The notes beneath the pieces were generated by a model. That model made no database searches. It saw nothing but the letters and a program-made list of their open reading frames with translations, and was not told where the DNA came from. Below, piece after piece: positions 33,928 to 45,980 of a stretch of DNA of 64,000 nt. Position numbers and translations under genes: made by a program. Numbering within the stretch: position 1 is the first letter of the stretch; each line of letters opens with the position of its first letter. Location of the stretch: assembly GCA_033064195.1 (NCBI GenBank), contig JARBJD010000030.1, positions 1-64,000 of the forward strand, written 5' to 3'. This DNA comes from Blattamonas nauphoetae (taxonomy: Eukaryota; Preaxostyla; Oxymonadida).

Positions 33928-36900
33928 ATGTTTGGGAAACCAAATGCATTGAATCGGAATAATGCATCTGCACTTCCCCCTAACAAGCAGCGTAGAAGTA
34001 GTATCGATCATTTTATCGCATTCTCACCTCCTTTTTCTCAGCTCGATCCTCTTCGCCCAGACCTCAGACAGATAATGTCAAACCACCACAAAAATCCACT
34101 ACACGGACATCTGCAGTCTCTAAGATCATTTCACCTCCAAACGAAACTCAAATCTCCACTCCTCTTCCATTTCCAACAACAACAATTCAAAGCAAAATCT
34201 TCCCGCTCAGTCAAACCCCAGATACAAGACAAACAGGTAACTACATGCCAATTTTGTCGCCCGAAGCTCATCTTGGCTATACTCCTTCAACTCTCTGCTG
34301 GCTCGCTGATAATTCCATCGCATTTGCATCATCACACATTGTCGTCCTCCTTTCTCCAGACACTTCTGCACAAAGACTCCTAAGTGGACACAGTGGAAGC
34401 ATCGTCGATATTTCTTATTCCCAGCGGTCATCGATTCTCGCATCAATTCAATCTGCGACTTTAATCCCAGAAGAAACTCTCACACACTCAAAACGACAAT
34501 ATCTCCTTCCATCACATCCAAATGGCCTTTCTTTTCCGAAAACATCCCTTAAACAAAGCATATCTGATTGTGACGAAGCAGAAATTGCCGAATCAATCTA
34601 CATCCCACCAAATTCCTCGAAAGAAAGAGAAGCGACAACAGCATACCCAGATCCGGTTCTTTATGAGCCAACAGAGGGAGAAAACAAAGGAAGACGATTT
34701 CATCTCCTTCCATCACTTCTATGTTTGTGGGATACGACCTCATCGTCTCTTCTCCAGAGTGTCAGTTGCCATCCACTCTGCGTCGTATTTTCGCTTTCTA
34801 TCTCGGATGACGGTGAATCATTGGTCATTGCAGGGAAAGATAAAACCGGAAAGACCCAACTTTTGTTCTATTCTCTCTCAGATCTGCATTCGACAGGAGA
34901 AGTTCGACTCGTGACCAAGCAGCACACCCAATTTGATGTCCACAAGCTCAAATTCTGCCCTGGATCGTCAGATCGTTTCATTTCGCTTGGCCGTGGGAGT
35001 GTCAGACTATGGAGGCTCAAAACAGGAACGCTCAGAAGTGTCAACGTGAACATGAAGGAGTTTTCCAGCCTCTCTTTCACTGATTGTGTGTTTCTCCTCC
35101 CCGACCTGTTTTCTCCAACTTCTGGGTCGCTCACGGTGCCTCATCAGAACGTCCAAAACTTCATCTCACAACATCCATCGTCTCATCTCCGATTCTTTGT
35201 GAGCGGATCAAACGGAAGCCTGTTCCTCTGCGACACGGACGAGCACATCGTGGAATGTGCCTTCCATCTTCAGGAAGATCCGATCCAAGCAGTCGCTCTC
35301 CTTCCGGCCTTCTGCTCAACTGGGTCGAGCAAGGGGCTCCTCACCATCGCATCACTCGACCTCTCCGAAGTGTACGCTGAGCTCGACCTTCACTCGTCCA
35401 TCGTCAGTCTCTGTCCCTCTTCAAGCGGGCAGATTGTAGCCGCTGCGACAGAAAACGGAATGATCGGTGTTTTTGATGTGATCTCGCAGAAGTTCAAGCA
35501 TCTCTATCGATCCCATCCGTCCTTCGTCCCGAGATCGCGCCTGATGCCCGTTCGTTCCATCACCATTCCGCCCATCACTCGGCGTGCGACGACCATCTCC
35601 TCGCTTGCCATCCGACCAAACTCGACAGAGTTCGCTACGGCAGCGTCCGACGGGACAATCCGAGTTTGGGACATCTCACTTTGTGTGTATGGGACAGATT
35701 CATCGACATCAGCACGCCAACTTGCGATGGGAGGCAGTCCACAGATTGTGGAAATCGGGACCTCACACGACACACCTGTTGCCATCACGTTCTCGCCCTT
35801 GGTCAGGTGGGATGCGACTCACCTCGACATCCACGGACAGAAGAGTCTTCAGATGAGGCCCAATTTCGACTACTCGCATCCGTCGTCCAATCAGACCTCG
35901 CCTCTCCCAGCGTTCTACTCATCGTCGGCCATCCTCCTCGTTGGGTTCGCCAGTGGACGGCTCTCTTTGTTCAACACGGCCACTCAGCAGCCGATGGGCG
36001 ATCTTCTCCTCTCCCCACAGCTCGTGTCAATCAGTGCCCTCGCTTTTGACAAACAGGGGCAACTGCTGTTCTGTGGACTTGCGTCCGGAAATCTTGTAGT
36101 TTTTGACACAAATGAAGACACGAGAAAAAGGATTCAGGACGAGAAGGGTGTGGTAGACGGGATCCAAAGGACTGAACTCTTCAATCACCAACTTCGCGTC
36201 ATTGAAGGAGGAGCAAACCGGTTCCACTCGGTCATTGCTGTGAGTAAAGACAATTCTCGCTTGGCATCGATTTCTGTTGACCCCACACGTGTTTTCATTG
36301 TTTCAATTCCATCTCTTCAACACACCAAGACATTGTCTCTCCCAACCCCTCTTGTCACCTCTCAGGAGAGAATTACAAGTCTCGCATTCACCAATGATCC
36401 CTCCAACTCCCTCATTGTTGGCTCAAACGAGCGCATTGTGACGTTTTCCGAAGATGGGACCGTCATTGGATGTGTGAAGCAATCATGCAGTGCACTCGCA
36501 GTCCATCCTTCGAACACTTTCTGTTCGTTGGGTGTTGTCGATGCGATTTCTGTGAAGGTCACTGGAAAGGCAATTCTCGACCAAAGGATGAGCCAAGACA
36601 TGGATCAGGATCCGGCCGTCACAGAATACGAAAGAAGCAGAGAGTCTGCCGAAATGTTCAATTTCCAAGCACGCAACGGGAAGGGCAGTATTTCTCGAAA
36701 CGGAGGATCAGCTGTGAACGTGAAATCGTCATTCGATTCTCAGGCAAGTGATCGAACATCTCACACCTCTTCTTCGTCCGTTTCTGCGTTTTCGATCGAC
36801 TCTGTCAACACCGTCAACAGTTCTCAGCCTGTCCAGATCGCGAATCTCCTCGTTCCACAGACTCATGTTCAAATCACTCCACTTTCCTCGCTGTCGTCCA

Positions 36901-39900
36901 AATTCACATCAACGAGTCCTTCTTCCGCCATTCTTGAGCCATTCTCCCAATCCTTTTCCGGACACTACGGGATAATCACAAACACGGCGTTTTCGTCTGA
37001 TGGAAGCAAACTCATCACAACATCATCTTCAGGCTCTGTTATGGTCTGGTCTGTGAAAAAGGAAGGAAGCGGCGGCCAGCCTGACAATGACCGGATGGGG
37101 CTTCCGGAGAAGTTGGATGAGCACCTGGAGACGATTGATCGATCGATGGAAAAAACATTCGCAAACAGACTGGAACTGGCAAATCGACAATTCGGTATCG
37201 AGACGGACGAGAACGATCTGGAAAGTGTGACAGACAGAGAACAACAAAGTGTGAGCGAGAAGCAGGAATCACGCCGTGAAGAATACTCAAAGAATGAAGA
37301 CGAGGGGATCGAAGATGAACCTCCAGTTGAACGATCCGAGGAGAAGGACTCATCTGAATCGGAAAGTGATCATCCACAGGAAGTTCCAGATGGCGTTCTG
37401 AAATCAGCAGCATCAACTCCTCCAGCATCTCCTCGTCCCCTCCCCAGAATTCAGCAGCAGCAGCAGCAACAACAATCACAACCCGAGCCTAAACCACAAC
37501 ATCCCATGGATGCCCGACAGGCAATTGAAAATCTTCAAGCAGTTGAAGCTGAGTTGAACAATTGGATGGAAGAGGACGAACTTCTCAAGCAAGTCAATCA
37601 ACACCCCAAAAAGAAGAAAAAGAAAGTGTCAAAAGAGAAGAAAGTGAAAATCACTCAACCACAGAAAGCACAAACCGACAGCCAGCGCCCATTGTCAGCG
37701 AGGAGGCCACTCTCGTCAAGAAGGACGCCGTCTCCTGGGATCCCATCCGTCAAACCGAAACTGACGAAACGATCACATTCCAAGCCGAGGAAGAAAGTGT
37801 CCCACACACCAACTGATTCTGAACAGACAAACCCCGCCAACGAAGCTGTCAGGATCAATGAACTTCCTCTGCAGCACGGCCAAATTGAAAAGGATAGTGA
37901 TGAAACTCCACACACAACCGAGCGAGGATTTGGACTCACAACGCCTGTTGCCTTCTCCAATCAGCCAAACTCACTGGAGTCGCATGAGACCGAAAACATC
38001 CCACCTGAAACGGATGAACATTTCACACAAACGCAGACTGATGAGAGTGGAGCTTTGTTCACTGTTCCGAATGAATCTGAGCAATTCTCGCAGATTGATT
38101 GGGCTTCCGCAGATCGAACTTCTGCTCGTCAAATGGACACTCTCCCACGCAATCCAGCGTCCATCCAACCAAACGTTCCGTCAATCGATGCTGAATCCGC
38201 GAAACTCGAACTGGTTCGGAGTTTTTCCATCCGAGATACAGAAGGAAGTAGTGCGTGCCCCGTCACTTGGATCGGCCATAACCGATGCGCGTTTGCGGGG
38301 GTGGATGGATGCGTCCCTGTTGTTTTCGATGATTCCTCCCGAGACATCGTACAGCCAGATCGAACGCTGGATGACATCAGACAATATCATCGGAAGTACA
38401 CTGCGAAGCTCATGATTGATGAATCACTCGTCACTCCATTCTCTCCGACTCCCCTCACAAACAATGAGGCTGTCTTCAACCCTTCTGTCCTGAGGAGTCT
38501 TGACTGCTTCCCGAAACCTCAGCAGGGTGTGAATCCTGTCTCCTTCCAGTGGAACTCAGAGGACCTTGCATGCTCGACCTTGATTGTGTCGGGGAGCGAA
38601 CCTGTTCAACTCGGAAAAGAGAAGAAAGCGCCGCTTTCATTTTGGTTGTTCACTCCTCGTCCACCAACATGGCTCGATGAACAGGAGCGAAGTATTCTCA
38701 CGCTTGTCAAGACGATCCATCACCACAAATCCGCCATCAACCACGCTGTTCTCTCGTCAACATTCACCTCACTTCCGTTTGATCTGTTCAACAATATCAT
38801 CACCAAAATGGCCATCTTCTTTGCTGGAGTCACTGACACGAAAGTTGCACATTATCCATCTCTCTTTGCGATGTCAATTTCTGATGAAACGGAAATGAAA
38901 CTCAGCCTTTGGCGTGTTCCCCTCGAGTCAATGATTTCCCTTGCACCCGAATCAGATGAAACAGTCTCTCTCGTCACAGAGTGTGATCTCAGCACAATCC
39001 CAACTGCCGTCGTCTTTCATCCAAACACAGCCTTTTCCTTCGCAACAGGAACGACGCAAGGAACAGTCGACTTCTGGACAATCGTGCAAACTGTGGATTG
39101 TGATGGGGTTTTCCAAACTCTGACGAAACTCTCTCCTCTTCAGCTTGCCCTGCGTTCTCATCGACGAGTCTTCAGTAAGCCACAAAGGCGCGTTGAAGGA
39201 AAAATTGGAGCCCCTCTCGGGCTGGACCTGAGTCGTGAAGAAGAGATTCTCTTCGGCCAGCTGCAGGACGTGATCGACACCAAGACACTCCTCCAGGCGA
39301 TCATGAACCACACAACATACAAATTGACGAACCAAAGAGGAATGTCAAGCAGTGATTGTCTCGCTGGGGCTGGAAAAGTGACCACCATTTGTTATCATCC
39401 ATCCAGCACTCCTGACAGCCCGATTGTCTTCTCTGGTCTTGAGAACGGGGATGTCGCAATCTGGAATGGTCGGATTGGGATCCTTGAGCAGCTCATCACT
39501 CGAGTTGGGCAGAGTCCGATCATCAACCTCGAGTTTCTCTCAGCAACAACCTCGTTCCACACGCTCGATGACCCAGAACTCCCTCCCAACCCTGAACGAG
39601 CAGGCAAAAGCGAGAGTCGTGTCATGATTTCCGAAGAGAGCGGACGAATCACCGAATGGAATGATCGTCAGACTGTTGTTTCTTCGCACATGAATGAGAT
39701 TGGGACTCGCTCGTTTGAGTCGAAGCAGATCCACCAGCTGAAGTTGATTGCCAACACAGTCTGCCCGTTCGGTCTCAAGCGGGTGTCTTCCATCAGCACG
39801 TCAAGTCATTTCTTCGCCGTTACTTCCTCAAATTGTCTATATTCCTTCTCGCTCGAAAGGAAAATCCAACAGAAAGCAGAGCACGGACGAGAAACACAAA

Positions 39901-41450
39901 AGAAGATTGTTCAGCTGGAACCACACACAAATGTGATTTCTCATTCTGTGTCATCGTTCGATTCGAACGGGACCTTCATCGCAACAGCCAACCATTCCGA
40001 CAACACGGTCCGAATTTGGATGGTTGGCGATGTTTTGAGCAACACGAAGCAGCCTGCTGCTTCCGATGACCTCCTCATGATTGGATCAGATCCGGTTGGG
40101 TTCCGGGGAGGCCTGGAATACGACGTGACAGCTGTGATGATGAATGGCGACGCTATCAGAACCACCAAAGAAGAGAACGAGCGAGAGATCCGAGCTCGAC
40201 TGAGTGCAATGGAAGTTGCCCAGCGAGAGGAAGCCGCAGGGGAGATCCCTCTTCATGTCGTCAGCGAGTTCACGTGGACAGATTTCGAAGAATACTCGCC
40301 AGACGCCCATCTGACTTGCATCGCCCTTCAACGAGACTTCACAATGCATGTTCCAGCCAACGCTACCGCCAACTCCAAACATTGTCTCCTCTCCAAACTT
40401 CCTTCGATCCTCGGAACATCTCCGACGACACGGCACTGTCTCCTGGTTGTGGGGACAAATGTCGGTGAGATCGGGATCTTTGACACGATGCAAGGCTGTC
40501 TTGTTTGGCATGCCCAACCATTCAGTCGCTCTGATCCGGTTGTCTCTGTCGCCTTCACACATTTTGACGAAGTCATAATGGCGTCGAGCAAAAGCGGATT
40601 GATTGCGCTTCTTGATCTCAAGAAGGGAGCATGCGCTCTCCATCCGATCAGACCCCCAGCTGAAGAGAAGCCAAAGCGAGCAAAACTGTCTCGACGAAGC
40701 AAGCCAGTCGAGGAAGAGCCTCCCATCTGCATCCTCCGTCCAGTTCACCCACCGCTGATTGTCCACGCAACAATCAACGAAGCGATTGACTTCACTCAAC
40801 AGTCCCCTCTCTCTGATCGCCTCTTCCTGACATTCTCAAAGAAATGGAATGCTCTCTGTGTTTGGTGTGTGTATCGCCAATCCATCGCTGAAAAGGGCTT
40901 CGTCCCAGAACGAGAGTGGGTTGAAGAGTCAGATTTGGCTCCAAACGGGAAAGGGAAGCAGCCGGAAAAGACGTTTGCGATGAACAGTTCCGATCTCATC
41001 TGTGCCCTTGTCAGAAAGCGGAAGTTCTCCGACGAAGAGATGAACTGGATCCGAAGCAAGCACTCGCAGCCTCTGGAATACTCCAGGATCCAGTCTGTGG
41101 CGTTCAATCCGACAGATCGAAGGCGAGTCACGCTCATGACCAGCCACTCTTTCTTTTCGTATTCCTTCCATCGCAACGAGCTGGACATCGCGTTTCCAGC
41201 CCTCGCTGCAACACCCTATTCTATGGCGTCGTTTGCTCATTCTCCACACTTTGGAGATTGCTTCGTTGTGGGAAGACAGGATGGTGTGATTGCTCTTCAG
41301 GAGGTGAGGCAGCGGACGAACGATCAAGACGTTCAACTCTTCAGAAGTGGAAATGGACCGGTTGAACGCATTTCTGTCTGTCTGAACGGGTATTTTCTTC
41401 TGACCCACTGCCCACAAAGCGGCATTCTACTCCTCTGGAAGGTCAAGTAG
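33928..41450 (+). CDS. Giant WD-repeat protein, WDR90/POC16-like
   Basis: Two exons, 33928-34000 and 34042-41450, joined over a 41-base intron give 2493 residues. Exon 1 begins MFGKPNALNRNNASALPPNK. Many WD repeats are spread over the length: RLLSGHSGSIVDISYS and a run to about residue 850, GHYGIITNTAFSSDGSKLIT, further repeats near the middle, and a C-terminal set ending SGILLLWKVK. The opening LGYTPSTLCWLADNSIAFAS followed by a VVLLS strand resembles the entry into the WD region of WDR90/POC16, a centriole and cilium wall protein. Between the propellers lies an acidic, Ser/Glu-rich linker with a Gln run (QQQQQQQQ, about 37457). The family's N-terminal CFA20 domain is not seen. The start extends upstream of the ATG at 34245 because the same frame stays coding-like back to the acceptor. 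Sureness is high for WD repeats, moderate for WDR90. Confidence 0.7.
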
Positions 41451-41655
41451 GCTCACTTCTTGACGTCCCACAACCTTTCTTCATTTGTCTTCATTTTATC
41501 GATGATAAATCACTTCACTCATTCTTTATTGACTTGATTGTCATGAAACAAAACTGTTCACTAAATTTTTAGACCTTGATGAATCAATATCCACATTAAT
41601 GAGGTGAAAATGAAGTGAGGCTGGAATCAAGGAAATATTCAGAAAATAAGAATAA

Positions 41656-42842
41656 TTAATCATAGTTTCTTCTTTGTCGATAATCATGATTTGCGTCTGG
41701 ACTTCTTTCCCGTGATCTACGCCGTTGAGGCACATAACGTTCTGTGTATGATCGATCATCTCGCCCAAATCCCCTATCACCTCCTTCTCTCCTATTATCC
41801 CATCTGTTCCCATCTCGATTGTCACGACCGTACTCTCTTCGGTTATCTCTCCCAAATCCCTGATATCCTCCTTCTCTTCGATTGTCCCAACGATTTCCAT
41901 CCCTGTTGTCCCGTCGGAAATCTCCTCCGAATCTCCTTCCTCCACCATCACTTCTAAATGGAGGACGAGCTGGCTGGATGACTGTGGTGTGCACTGGCGG
42001 GCCAAAGACAGCATCAGAAACGAGATCATGTGCGATCCTTGAATCACCTTTTCCGCCTCCTAAGCGTCTTGGTCGCCATGAGTCTGATGTTCTTCCGCGT
42101 TCATAATCCACAATAATCCGTCGACCATCGAGATATCGCCCATGTCCCCTGCGGAGAGCTTCATCGAAAGAGCGTGTGTCAGCATATTCAATAAATGCCC
42201 TTCCAGTTGGTGTTCCATCCGGTTTGGTCACTAATCGGAGTTTGTTTACTTGACCGTATTGTTCAAACTCACGACGAAGACCAGCCTCAGTGGTTTTGTA
42301 GCTCTATGAGAAGATGAAAAACAATCCAAAATGTGGTTAAAAAGAGAAAAGGATAGCATAAAACGGAGAAAATGATTGATCCAAATCTAATGATTAATGG
42401 AAAATTACGAGGTTTCATGCAGTGAAAGAGAAATTCTGGTGTTGAGAAAATGCATACCAGATTGGCGACTATGATCGTGCGACGTGGGTCTCCAGTAATA
42501 TATGGATCCTCCTTAGGATTCCATTCTTTTAGCTCTCGTGCGATACGTTCTTCATTCTGTTTCTTCCGGGCTTCCATGATTCGTTTTTTTCGTTCAAATG
42601 TTGTTTCACGAACGGAAAAGGGTGATGAATTGAGAGATTCATCTTCGAATTCGTTGAAAAAGTCACCAACGGGTGTAATTCGTGTCGGGGGGCGTGATGG
42701 AGGTGGCGGGAGGTAAGGAAGAGGTGGGTCTGCGAGTAGTGAGAAAGAAGAGATTAAAAAACAAATATTTGTCAATAAGAGAGAAAAAATGTAGACTTGG
42801 ATTGAAAAGTGGCAGTAGTTCCGTCGTTAACGCATCCGCCAT
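41656..42842 (-). CDS. SNRNP70: U1 snRNP 70 kDa protein
   Basis: U1-70K binds stem-loop I of U1 snRNA and helps select 5' splice sites. Three exons fit: 42797-42842, 42458-42729 and 41656-42303 (321 residues); introns 67 and 154 bases. LLPLFNPNPPLPYLPPPPSR matches human [20 protein letters not shown]. Next is the conserved ETTFERKKRIMEARKKQNEE region and LKEWNPKEDPYITGDPRRT. The RRM follows: RNP2 IIVANL, TTEAGLRREFEQYGQ, RNP1 GRAFIEY, then the signature VDYERGRTSDSWRPRRLGGG. The C-terminus is Gly/Arg/Asp-rich with a 20-odd residue unit (DNRDGNRWDNRREGG) repeated. Converges with the WD-repeat gene over about 205 bases. Confidence 0.95.
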
Positions 42843-44130
42843 TGTGAATGAATTGATAAAATAACAGTTGTGGTGTGATCAGATGGCGCTCCTTGACAAA
42901 ACGATATTAGAGATCAGAACGTCCGAAATCTCCATAAAGAAATGCGAACAATGGAAATGATGATTAATGACCCTGTGAAACTGTATTCCTGTCTCACTCC
43001 CTTCAACGGAAACTCTTCTTGTCATATTAATCGTGTTTTCCAGTGATTTGAAAAAGATCTCGTACCCATCATTGGTACTCACTCTGCCATTGGCTGGCAC
43101 GGTCTTTCGGGAAAAAACAGGTCTCCCAGGGCATGCCGGACAGCTATCAATTGTCTCAATATTTTAGAAAGTAAACATCGGTTTCACTGCTCTTCTTACC
43201 AAATTTTAGCTCTTATCCTTCCAGACACCACTTTCTCTCATCATATGACAGGGCTTGAAGGTATCTACAGGTTGTTTGTTTTCATCCTCTTCTCACCGAA
43301 TGACGTTATTCTCTCAAAGTTGTCTTCATTCATCCAACTTCCTCCAAATGGACGCAAACAAGACTCTTTTCCAACAATTAATCAGTTTGACATAATCTTG
43401 TTCATTTTTGACTTTCAATTCCATTCAGATCACTCGAGAAAGATGCCATATTTGTCCATCTCCGAAATTCTCGAACCTAGTGCTAACTTGGTTCTCAGAG
43501 CCACGAAACAGTACCAATCATCCCATTACAGTCGGTATGAGATTCATTCTCTCACAATATTCCAGGCGGAACATGAAAATCGCTTCAGAAAAGAAGATCG
43601 CATCGAAGGTATCTATCTGGATGATTGAAGACGATCTCTTTCAGAAATTGGAATATTTGTCCTTGTTTTGGACAAATGATCAACCTCATATAATACTTGA
43701 AGCTATTTGTGCAGAGATCTTCAATGGGATCATTTCCTCCATTTTTTCAAGAAACAGGCAGAAATTTCGATTTTCCATAACCGAACACCCTTTTTGGAAG
43801 CATTTCACTATCCACACTTAAGTAAATACTGAAAAGTGACAAAAAGAGTGACAAACTGGGGTTTTCAGAAACCATCGTTTATGAACGCGATCGAAGTTCA
43901 ATGTCGAAACTAACCCCTTTTCCGTCATATAGACGTGTTTTCAAGTATTTAGAGAAAAATAAAAAAAGTGAAACCATCCATAGTGAAATGTTGTTTTTCA
44001 AAAATATTCAGACAATTGATGGAAGATTGAAGGATGGATCTACAGTTCCCCTCGGGAATTTTTCGGTCACATATAAAAGTTGTCGGCATCATCTTGTTGC
44101 GATTATTAAAAGTTGATTAACTTTCAATTC
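42843..44130. other. AT-rich stretch, no gene recognised
   Basis: Holds the second copy of the short dispersed repeat (42907-42960) and two overlapping open frames (43245-43628 and 43408-43821) that read MTFNSIQITRERCHICPSPK and similar; they show no family features and look like chance frames or gene remnants. No RNA gene was seen. Confidence 0.5.
42907..42960 (+). repeat. Short dispersed repeat, copy 2
   Basis: GATCAGAACGTCCGAAATCT and the following 30 bases correspond to 2597-2650. Here it lies about 65 bases from the U1-70K start, in the opposite direction, and no element is next to it. Confidence 0.5.
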
Positions 44131-44137
44131 ATCCTAA

Positions 44138-44738
44138 TAGATCCACTCAAAACCCGGAATTTCTCCTAAACCCGGAACATGGGGGTTGAAAGATACATAT
44201 TGGGCAAACTAAGAAAAAAATAAAATTTGAGAATTATAGACCGACGCAAATCAGAGAAACCCTCAAAATACTGTATACAGCAACAATGCCTACATTTTTC
44301 TCAACTTTTTTGGATCGTTTCTCCACAACCAGCCATCCGTTTTGCACCAAATAAAGTGCATTGTTATCGTAAACATCTCGACAAAAGCTGCTCAAAAAAT
44401 GAAAGATATTTTTTTCTAAGACTTTTTTCTCGAGAAAAATATGGGTTTTTTTCTATTTTCCCAAATATCCAGCATTTTTTCTCCAATGTTTTCTCAAATT
44501 GTTCGTTTCATCAAAAAAACGTTTTTGTGAAAATTTTCATCAAAATCGGTTCACAGGTTGTGAAGATATGACCAGTTCTCCTGATTCAAACAGGTCCAAA
44601 AGAGGTATTTTGAGGGTTTCTCTGATTTGCGTCGGTCTATAATTCTCAAATTTTATTTTTTTCTTAGTTTGCCCAATATGTATCTTTCAACCCCCATGTT
44701 CCGGGTTTAGGAGAAATTCCGGGTTTTGAGTGGATCTA
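44138..44738. mobile_element. 600-base TIR element, copy 1 (MITE-like)
   Basis: Terminal inverted repeats of about 135 bases: the left starts TAGATCCACTCAAAACCCGG and the right is its complement, ending GGGTTTTGAGTGGATCTA. Both flanks read TAA, consistent with a 3-base target duplication as in PIF/Harbinger elements. The TIR includes AAACCCGGAACATGGGGGTT and CAAACTAAGAAAAAAATAAA. The middle (about 330 bases) has an open frame on the + strand, but it has no transposase motifs and I treat it as noncoding. Confidence 0.8.
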
Positions 44739-44976
44739 TAAATACTCCATGACTGTTACTTCACTAGACTCTTTTTCTTTTCTATATTTCATAAAAATTG
44801 TGGCAATACTATATTCTGAAATTAAGTCAAAACACTCATTTTGTCTCGACAACCTTCTCAGAGGCATTTTTTTGCTTTTTTAAGAACAATCTTTTTTTGA
44901 GGTCTCTCCGACTAATAGTGGCGTCACCAATCGGTGTCCTGTCACCAATCGGTGCTTTTTTCTTGAAAAATCACTA

Positions 44977-45121
44977 TTGGTCAAACTAAGAAAAAATTAA
45001 AATTTTTGAATTATTCTCCGGCTCGATCCCGAGAAAACCTCAAAATACCTATAACGTTACGAAAGCACACATTTTTCTAAACTTTTTTCCCTCATTTCTC
45101 CACAACTAGCCATCCGTTAGT
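44977..45121. mobile_element. TIR element, truncated third copy
   Basis: TTGGTCAAACTAAGAAAAAA, then CGAGAAAACCTCAAAATACC and CTCCACAACTAGCCATCCGT follow the order of the left arm and inner part of the two full copies. It stops after CATCCGTTAG; the right arm is missing. It lies between the two full copies. Confidence 0.65.
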
Positions 45122-45257
45122 AGTTATAGAGAAGACTGGAGAACCACATTGGTCTCGATCGATAAATAGAAGTCAAATCTCAATTCCGATTGACCCACTT
45201 TTAAATCTTGAACTAAAAGTCTTTTATGCATTTTGACGATGTCAATATTTGACCTAA

Positions 45258-45856
45258 TAGTAGTGTCAATAATCCGTACATATTCAAAAATCCGTAACAT
45301 GGGGCTTGAAAAATATATATTGGTCAAACTAAGAAAAATAAAATTTGGTTCCGCGCCGAAACCCCTGTGTCGGGAGAAAACCTCAAAATTCCCCCTTCTG
45401 CCCGAGAAAATAAATCGTTTCGGCAATATCTCAACAACCAGTGAACCGATTTTGATGAAGTTTTTCACAAAAACGTTTTTTTGGCGAAATGAACATTTTG
45501 AAAAAAATTTGGAGAAAAAATTCTGGATATTTGGGATAATGGAAAAAAACCCATATTTTTCTCGACAAAAAATTCTTAGTAAAAAAATCGGTTTATTTTT
45601 TGAGCAGCTTTTGTCGAGATCTTTACGATCACAATGGATTTTATTTGATTCAAAACGGATGGCTGGTTGTGGAGAAATGAGGGCAAAAAGTTGAGAAAAA
45701 TATGTGGATGCCTAAAGGAAACAGTATTTTGAGGTTTTCTCCCGACACAGGGGTTTCGGCGCGGAACCAAATTTTATTTTTCTTAGTTTGACCAATATAT
45801 ATTTTTCAAGCCCCATGTTACGGGTTTATGAAAAGTTCGGTTTATTGAAACATCTA
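45258..45856. mobile_element. 600-base TIR element, copy 2 (MITE-like)
   Basis: Inverted repeats of about 140 bases around CCGTAACATGGGGCTTGAAA, TTGGTCAAACTAAGAAAAAT and GGTTCCGCGCCGAAACCCCT. The two arms are nearly identical in their inner 100 bases. TAA flanks both ends, as in copy 1. The inner region aligns to copy 1 in the opposite orientation (GAGCAGCTTTTGTCGAGAT against its complement). The arms differ from copy 1 in the CGCGCCGAAAC segment, so the copies belong to different subfamilies. Confidence 0.8.
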
Positions 45857-45949
45857 TAAATTCCAAAAATATGTCAAATATTTGGACCTCTTTTGAAGCG
45901 TCTTTTTTGAAGCAAATTTTGAGTGCTTTCAGAAAACAAAGTCGATTTC

Positions 45950-45980
45950 TTTTTTTATTCAATTTTTTAATGAGGATAAA
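45950..45980 (+). promoter_or_regulatory. T-rich promoter-like box before stand-alone repeat-domain gene
   Basis: CTTTTTTTATTCAATTTTTT followed by AATGAGGATAAA and the ATG resembles the boxes before the virus-like element's genes. This ties the stand-alone gene to the elements. Confidence 0.45.

Noticed and set aside
40086-40799. 237-codon minus-strand ORF inside the WD-repeat gene
   Set aside because: Antisense shadow of a conserved WD-repeat region with no promoter or family match.
33928-41450. A TAR = Gln code for the whole window
   Set aside because: The 2493-codon gene and all spliced host genes have no in-frame TAA or TAG, and several end with them at family-typical C-termini.
44227-45694. 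ORFs inside the 600-base TIR elements as genes
   Set aside because: They lie partly in the inverted arms, are not conserved in frame between the copies and have no transposase or other motif.
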